From assembly GCF_000972865.1 (NCBI RefSeq), contig NZ_CP011144.1:744001-808000 (forward strand): a stretch of DNA of 64,000 bases. The letters run 5' to 3'. The position numbers and the translations under genes were made by a program. Below are positions 59,269-64,000 of the stretch, one piece after another; within the stretch, counting starts at the first letter, position 1, and each line of letters opens with the position of its first letter. This DNA is from Pseudoxanthomonas suwonensis. Its GTDB lineage: Bacteria > Pseudomonadota > Gammaproteobacteria > Xanthomonadales > Xanthomonadaceae. Under the pieces are notes generated by a model, which was not told the origin of the DNA, did no database searches, and saw only the letters and a list, made by a program, of their open reading frames with translations.

Positions 59269-60564
59269 TCAGGGGGATCGGCGGCTGGCCGGGCCATCGA
59301 GCTTCTCGATTCGCCCGGCCACCAGCCAGATGGCAAGCAGCGACAGCGGCACCAGCGCCGCCACCAGGATGAAGATCGGCGCGTAGGACTCGCGGGTCAT
59401 GACCGGCACCAGCCAGGTGGTGATCAGGGTCCCGGCCACCGCCGCCATGCCGCCGATGCCGGCCAGCGAACCGACCGAGCCGCCGTGGAACACGTCGCCG
59501 GGCAGGGTCTGGATGTTGCCGATCGCGACCTGGAAGCCGAACAGCACGGCTGCAATGGTCAACACCGCGACCATCGGATCGGCGGCGAACACCGCGGCCA
59601 CCAGCGCCGGCGCCATGACCACGCCGCCCAGGGTGATGGTCCACTTGCGCGCGCGGTGCACGCTCCAGCCCGCGGCGATCAGCCGGCCGGAGAGCCAGCC
59701 GCCGGAGAGGCTGCCGAGCATCGCGCCGACGAACGGCACCCAGGCGAACAGGCCGATCTGCTTGATGTCGAAATCGAAGGTCTCGGCCAGGTAGATCGGC
59801 AGCCACGACACGAACAGCCACCAGATCGGATCGAGGAAGAAGCGCGACAGCACGATGCCCCAGCTCTGCCGGTGCGACATGATCTGGCGCAGGTTCGGCA
59901 CGTAGGCCGGCCGCGCGGCGGCGGCCACGGCCGCCTCGCCGACGGGCGCGTCTAGGATCAGCGCGCGCTCGGCCGCGCTGACCCACGGATGGCGGTCCGG
60001 TCCGGCGCGGTAGACGAACAGCCACGGCAGCACCCAGACCAGGCCGAGCGCGCCGATCAGCACGAAGGTGCCCTTCCAGCCGATCCACAGGAACAGCAGC
60101 GCGATCAGCGGCGCCGACACGATCGCGCCGATCGAGGCGCCGGCGTTGAAGATGCCCTGGGCGAACGCGCGCTCCTTCGCCGGGAACCATTCGGCGTTGG
60201 CCTTGACCGCGCCCGGCCAGGCGCCGGCCTCGCTGACGCCGAGCATGGCGCGGAAGACCGCGAACGACATGACCGAATGGCTGATCGCGTGCAGCGCGAT
60301 GGAGATCGACCAGCCGATGATCGACACGGCGAAGCCCAGCCGCACGCCGATGATGTCGAACAGCCTGCCGAAGGCGAACTGGCCGGCGGCGTAGAACAGC
60401 ATGAACACCGTGACCAGCAGCGCGTAGTCCTCCTTGGTCGCGCCGATCTCGGCCGAGATGGCCGGCCACATGACGGCCAGCGCGTTGCGGTCGATGTAGT
60501 TGATGATAGTGGCGACCGCGATCAGGCCGATGATCGTCCAGCGGACGGCGGATCTCTGCTTCAT
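59269..60564 (-). CDS. MFS transporter, hexuronate type
   Basis: The 431-aa product has twelve predicted membrane helices. The start RWTIIGLIAVATIINYIDRN and the motif WFPAKERAFAQGIFNAGASI are typical of the ExuT/anion-cation symporter group. It overlaps the PL17 lyase stop (ATGA). It probably brings alginate oligomers or unsaturated uronates into the cytoplasm. The overlap and order support one operon. Confidence 0.9.
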   Translation of the reverse strand: MKQRSAVRWTIIGLIAVATIINYIDRNALAVMWPAISAEIGATKEDYALLVTVFMLFYAAGQFAFGRLFDIIGVRLGFAVSIIGWSISIALHAISHSVMSFAVFRAMLGVSEAGAWPGAVKANAEWFPAKERAFAQGIFNAGASIGAIVSAPLIALLFLWIGWKGTFVLIGALGLVWVLPWLFVYRAGPDRHPWVSAAERALILDAPVGEAAVAAAARPAYVPNLRQIMSHRQSWGIVLSRFFLDPIWWLFVSWLPIYLAETFDFDIKQIGLFAWVPFVGAMLGSLSGGWLSGRLIAAGWSVHRARKWTITLGGVVMAPALVAAVFAADPMVAVLTIAAVLFGFQVAIGNIQTLPGDVFHGGSVGSLAGIGGMAAVAGTLITTWLVPVMTRESYAPIFILVAALVPLSLLAIWLVAGRIEKLDGPASRRSP

Positions 60565-62837
60565 GGACGTTTCTTTCCTTGCGCGTTCTTGGCTTGCGTG
60601 TTGCTGCCGTTCCGCCTGGCGGTGGCCGGCCGGTCGAAGCGGGCGTAAGGGCCGGTCCACTCGTAGGCGTGGCCGTCGCCGGCGACGCGGTGGCGCGGAC
60701 CCGCGGATGGATAATGGGCGATGCCCAGTGCGAGCTCCGTGCCGGACACGAGGGTCAGCGCGACCACGTCCGCGGTCGCGCCGCGGAAGTGCCTGACTTC
60801 GCGGATGCGGCTGTCGGCGCCGGTCACGTACTCGGCGCTGCCGTTGTATTCGCCATGCGGTTCGAGCACGGCGAAGAAGCTCGCCTGCGACTGCCCGTCC
60901 ATGCGCTGGATCAGTACCGGCTCGCGCCGCAGGTTGAACTCCGGATCGTTGGCGCCGCTTTCGGCCAGGATCGCGCGGGTCGGCGCGCTGGCGCCGAAGT
61001 GGTGGGTGTAGAAGCGCCCGTCCAGCAGCCAGGTCAGGCTGCGGGTCTGCGCCGACGGCTCGCCGACGGCGTCCACCCACAGGTGCTGGTAGCCGTTCGC
61101 TTCGCCCAGCACCGGGCGCTGTCCCAGCTCGCGCCGCGCGTCGAAGCCGACCTTCATGATCTGGCCGGCGTAGTGCAGCGGCAGGTCGTAGCGCGCCGCG
61201 CGGTCGCCGTGCACGCGGAGCAGGTCGACCACCACCGGCAAACCGAGCTCGGCGTGCTCGACCAGCGCCTGGGTGCGGGTGAATGCCACGCCCTCGTAAG
61301 CGCCGTCCATCCGCGCCGAGGCGATCTGCAGGCCCTCGCCTGCCTCGAACAGCAGCAGCGTCGGCGCGTGCGCCTCGCCGCGACGCCAGTTGCCGCCGAA
61401 GTGGCTTCGCTCGTCCACCACCAGGGTGTTGTGGGCCACGGTCTGCTTGGCCCAGCTGGTGTTCTCCGGCAGGTAGATGCCGCCGGCCTTGGCCTCGATG
61501 TTGAGGAAGCGCGCGGCGCCGTAGTCGGTTACCACCCGCCGGCCGTTGTCGTAGAACAGCCAGTTCAGCTTGTCGAAGTGACCGTGGCCCATGCCCTGGG
61601 CGGTGTTCTTCATCACCAGCAGCTGGCCGTCGGCGCCACCGCGGCGCAACAGCGCCAGTCCGCCGCGGTCGCCCTCCGGACCGTCGCGGAGCATCAGCGG
61701 TCGGAACACGAACGGCTCCGCCTCCCCGGCCGCCAGCGCCCTGGCCACCTCCAGGCCTTCGGGTGACAGCAGCACCCGGCCCTGCCGCTCGGCGATGGAC
61801 AGCAGCCTCGCGTCGCCGCTGCGGGCGTAGGCGATCGCGATGCCGGCGACCATCTCGGCCGTGTCCAGCCCCTTGTCCAGCAGCGCGTCGTTGATCGGGA
61901 TGAAATAACCCGCGTAGCTGGACTGCGCCAGCGTGTCGACCGCCTTCAGCAGCACTCCGTCGCGGCGCTCGAAGATCCGCCGCTGCGGCTCGTTGCGCTC
62001 AATGACGTTGGCGAACACGACGAACGGCGCCAGCGCGTAGCGCTGGTAGTACGGGCCTTCCTCGTAATAGCCGTCGGGCGAGAACAGCCGGTCGATCTGC
62101 CTGAGGAAGCCGGCCTCGCCGTCCCTGGACAGGCCGAGCAGCGCCTTCTCCACCATCGCCTCGTCGCGCAGCACGTAGCCGGTCATGCCCACCGCGGCGA
62201 CCGCCCAGGTGGCGTGGTTGTGGATGCGCTGGAAGTTGGCCGGGGTCTCGTCCGACAGGAACCGCGCCATGCGCCGGAACACCTGTTCCTCGATGGTGCG
62301 GCGGTCTTCCGGGTCCAGGCCCGCGCGCACGGCGTCGTAGCCCTGGATCGCATGCACCAGCCAGACCGAGTCGTTGAGGGTCTGCCAGAACAGCCGGCCC
62401 GGGATCTCGCCGCGGCCGGCCGGGTGCGGGCCCAGGGTCGGATACAGGCGCGCGTATTCCAGCAGCGTGTCGCGCACGAAGTCGGCGTAGGCGCGGTCGC
62501 CGGTAAGGCGGTACAGCGCGCCGGCGTTCTGGATCGCCAGGTAGTTGCGCTTGTGCTGTTCGTGGGTGTAGCCACCGCCCGGATCCTTCGGCCGCGGCAC
62601 CACCACGCCCGCGTCCATCGCCGCGCGTACCGACGCCTCGATCCGCGCCCGCTCGCGGGCGAACAGCGGATAGCGCGCTCCCGCCTCGGCCATCGCCTTC
62701 CATTCGTCCGTGCCCACCAGCACCGGGCCGGTGTCCGCGTCGCGACTCGCGGCCGCCGCACCGGCGGCGCCCACGGCCGCCGCCGGCATCGCCCCCGCGC
62801 CGGCCAGCAGGCAGGCGGCCAGCACCGCGCCGCGCAT
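60561..62837 (-). CDS. PL17 oligoalginate lyase
   Basis: The 758-aa product has a signal peptide (MRGAVLAACLLAGAGAMPAA) and the alginate lyase plus heparinase II/III domains of PL17. The catalytic residues that match Alg17c are Asn207 and His208 (NHATW) and Tyr264 (EGPYYQRYA), and the zinc or binding histidines are near GMGHGHFDKLN (418-420). It is probably exolytic, releasing unsaturated monouronate from oligoalginate in the periplasm. The ATG at 62837 overlaps the stop of the PL6 gene; a GTG one codon earlier is the alternative. Confidence 0.93.
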   Translation of the reverse strand: MRGAVLAACLLAGAGAMPAAAVGAAGAAAASRDADTGPVLVGTDEWKAMAEAGARYPLFARERARIEASVRAAMDAGVVVPRPKDPGGGYTHEQHKRNYLAIQNAGALYRLTGDRAYADFVRDTLLEYARLYPTLGPHPAGRGEIPGRLFWQTLNDSVWLVHAIQGYDAVRAGLDPEDRRTIEEQVFRRMARFLSDETPANFQRIHNHATWAVAAVGMTGYVLRDEAMVEKALLGLSRDGEAGFLRQIDRLFSPDGYYEEGPYYQRYALAPFVVFANVIERNEPQRRIFERRDGVLLKAVDTLAQSSYAGYFIPINDALLDKGLDTAEMVAGIAIAYARSGDARLLSIAERQGRVLLSPEGLEVARALAAGEAEPFVFRPLMLRDGPEGDRGGLALLRRGGADGQLLVMKNTAQGMGHGHFDKLNWLFYDNGRRVVTDYGAARFLNIEAKAGGIYLPENTSWAKQTVAHNTLVVDERSHFGGNWRRGEAHAPTLLLFEAGEGLQIASARMDGAYEGVAFTRTQALVEHAELGLPVVVDLLRVHGDRAARYDLPLHYAGQIMKVGFDARRELGQRPVLGEANGYQHLWVDAVGEPSAQTRSLTWLLDGRFYTHHFGASAPTRAILAESGANDPEFNLRREPVLIQRMDGQSQASFFAVLEPHGEYNGSAEYVTGADSRIREVRHFRGATADVVALTLVSGTELALGIAHYPSAGPRHRVAGDGHAYEWTGPYARFDRPATARRNGSNTQAKNAQGKKRP

Positions 62838-64000
62838 CACCGCGCCACCTCGACCGGCAGGTCGGACTGGATCGGCGGCGTGCCGACGAACTGGTTGCGC
62901 GTGGCGACCAGCACCGGCTCGCCGACGGCGTGCGAAAAGCGGACAGCGCCGCTGTCGACGAAGCGGTTGCCGGTTAGCTCGGCATGCTGCACACCGTGCA
63001 GCCGCAGCGCGGTGCCGCCGGCCGCGCCGACCTTCTCGAAGGTCGAACCATCGATGCGGATCCGCGGCCCGAAGGTGCTCTCGTCCTTGCCGCCCCGGTA
63101 CAGCTCCACCGCCGGACCACCAACGCCGCGGAACACGGACGCTTCGATCTCGACCCGTTCGGCATTGTAGGTGCCGCGGTCGTCGGTCTCGGCAGCGACC
63201 GACAGCACCGCGCCGCTGACGTCCTCGACCGTCACCCGGCGCAACGCGATCAGGTCGGCCATCGTGCCCTTGCCGGTGGAGACGACGTCGAAGCCGCGGT
63301 TGACCGACAGGCCGCGCACCCGCGTGTCCTCGAGCACCAGCGTGTAGTTGGCTGCGTTCGAGCCCGGCCGGGTGGCGATGACCGCGTTGCCCACCTCGTC
63401 GGGGGCCGCCTCGCCGGACACGGTCAGTCCGGACAGCTTCAGCGCGCCGCCGGCCTCGATCTGGAACAGGCGCGGCCGGCTGAAGGCGATCACTGCCTCG
63501 CCCTGCGCTGGCCCCTGCACGGTCAGCGGCCGGTCCACCGCCAGCACCTGGTTGACCATGTAGCGCCCCGCGTCCAGCACCAGCCGGTCGCCCGCACCGG
63601 CCCGGGCGACGGCGTCGGTCAGGGTGTCCTCGCCGGCCGGCACCCGGTGCCGGGCGCCGCTGTCCAGCGCCACGGCCTGGCCCTGCTTCGGATACCAGGA
63701 CACGCCGACGCCGGCGCGCGCGATCGGGCGCAGGTCGGTGCGCGCACCGACGCCCGCCAGCGAGACCGGGGCGAGCAGGCCGTATTGGCCACGCTGCATC
63801 TCCACCGTGGCGCCACGCACGCCCTGCGCGAAGCCCGGCGACGCCGCGGGACTCTGCACGTTGCCTTCGAACGCGATGCCCGACAGGTCGCCCAGCACGC
63901 GCAGCGGGTCGCGACCGTCGCCGTTCACGATCAGGTTGCGCGCCATGGTGCTGTCCACCGGCCGCGCCGAGCGCTCCTCGTCCATGCCGGCGCCGAGGAA
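62837..64000 (-). CDS. PL6-family alginate lyase (chondroitinase-B fold), 5' end beyond the window
   Basis: Only the C-terminal part (about 387 residues) is in the window; the frame is open past 64000 (FLGAGMDEERSARPVDS is visible near the edge). The parallel beta-helix segments (RVRGLSVNRGFDVVSTGKG, NAERVEIEASVFRGVGGPAV and HAELTGNRFVDSG) fit polysaccharide lyase family 6. The enzyme probably cuts alginate to oligomers upstream of the PL17 step. The stop overlaps the start of the PL17 gene. The start and catalytic part lie outside. Confidence 0.9.
   Translation of the reverse strand, partial: FLGAGMDEERSARPVDSTMARNLIVNGDGRDPLRVLGDLSGIAFEGNVQSPAASPGFAQGVRGATVEMQRGQYGLLAPVSLAGVGARTDLRPIARAGVGVSWYPKQGQAVALDSGARHRVPAGEDTLTDAVARAGAGDRLVLDAGRYMVNQVLAVDRPLTVQGPAQGEAVIAFSRPRLFQIEAGGALKLSGLTVSGEAAPDEVGNAVIATRPGSNAANYTLVLEDTRVRGLSVNRGFDVVSTGKGTMADLIALRRVTVEDVSGAVLSVAAETDDRGTYNAERVEIEASVFRGVGGPAVELYRGGKDESTFGPRIRIDGSTFEKVGAAGGTALRLHGVQHAELTGNRFVDSGAVRFSHAVGEPVLVATRNQFVGTPPIQSDLPVEVAR

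Overview
The window is about 64 kb of very GC-rich DNA whose gene content and gene orders point to a gammaproteobacterium of the Xanthomonadaceae/Lysobacteraceae (Lysobacter, Luteimonas or Pseudoxanthomonas-like). The evidence is the folC-dedD-cvpA-purF cluster, the leuS-lptE-holA-nadD-rsfS-rlmH cluster, the maf-rng-yhdP-tldD neighbourhood, an S46 dipeptidyl peptidase, and three families of interspersed palindromic repeats typical of these genomes. The genus cannot be fixed from the sequence alone. No rRNA, tRNA, CRISPR array, integrase or transposase gene was recognised.

Layout. 1-3.1 kb (+): the end of a type VI secretion cluster (tssC, hcp, tssE and an uncharacterised 153-aa protein). 3.2-6.7 kb (-): a SAM methyltransferase with a regulatory domain and a hybrid sensor kinase. 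7.1-9.7 kb (+): tilS, xseB, ispA. 10-14.5 kb: a DUF4870 protein, pmbA (tldE), darP (yjgA) and tldD. 14.6-21.7 kb: a DUF6065 protein, then yhdP, rng and maf on the minus strand. 21.9-23.5 kb (+): a SIMPL protein and a TonB-family protein. 23.7-30.3 kb (-): leuS-lptE-holA-nadD-rsfS-rlmH. 30.4-32 kb (+): an exported amidohydrolase overlapping a SemiSWEET transporter. 32.2-34.1 kb (-): four overlapping genes (two membrane proteins with a DERD motif, an XRE regulator, a DUF998 protein) behind a clear operator. 34.3-39.3 kb: the thioredoxin-TPR chaperone cnoX, a LytS/LytTR two-component system and a serine hydrolase. 39.7-42.4 kb: divergent hutF and hutI. 42.7-46.2 kb: rpsTHX, then a zinc module (MerC-like protein, His/Asp-rich ZnuD-like receptor, zur). 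46.3-54.9 kb: gltX, lpxH, a DUF455 protein, purF, cvpA, a SPOR protein, folC and a histidine phosphatase. 55-58.4 kb: an S46 peptidase (DPP7 type by its Gly673) and tdh. 58.5-64 kb (-): an alginate-catabolism operon read PL6 lyase (cut by the window edge), PL17 oligoalginate lyase, MFS transporter, SDR reductase.

How the genes work together. Most of the window is chromosomal housekeeping: tRNA charging and modification, purine and folate synthesis, envelope biogenesis through LptE, YhdP and LpxH, and ribosome maturation through DarP, RsfS and RlmH. Accessory modules lie between these: the T6SS end, the zinc-uptake set, the histidine-degradation pair, the alginate operon and the XRE/DERD membrane operon.

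The most unusual signal is how the palindromic repeats meet coding sequence. A roughly 54-bp perfect palindrome carrying GGGGTCAGGTTCATTTTCC sits in frame inside ispA and adds about 20 residues to an essential-type enzyme. A second copy supplies the last codons and the stop codon of tilS. A separate family ending in TGTAGGAGC supplies the TAG stop codon of three unrelated genes (DUF998, hutI, lpxH). This resembles the in-frame palindromic elements known from Rickettsia.
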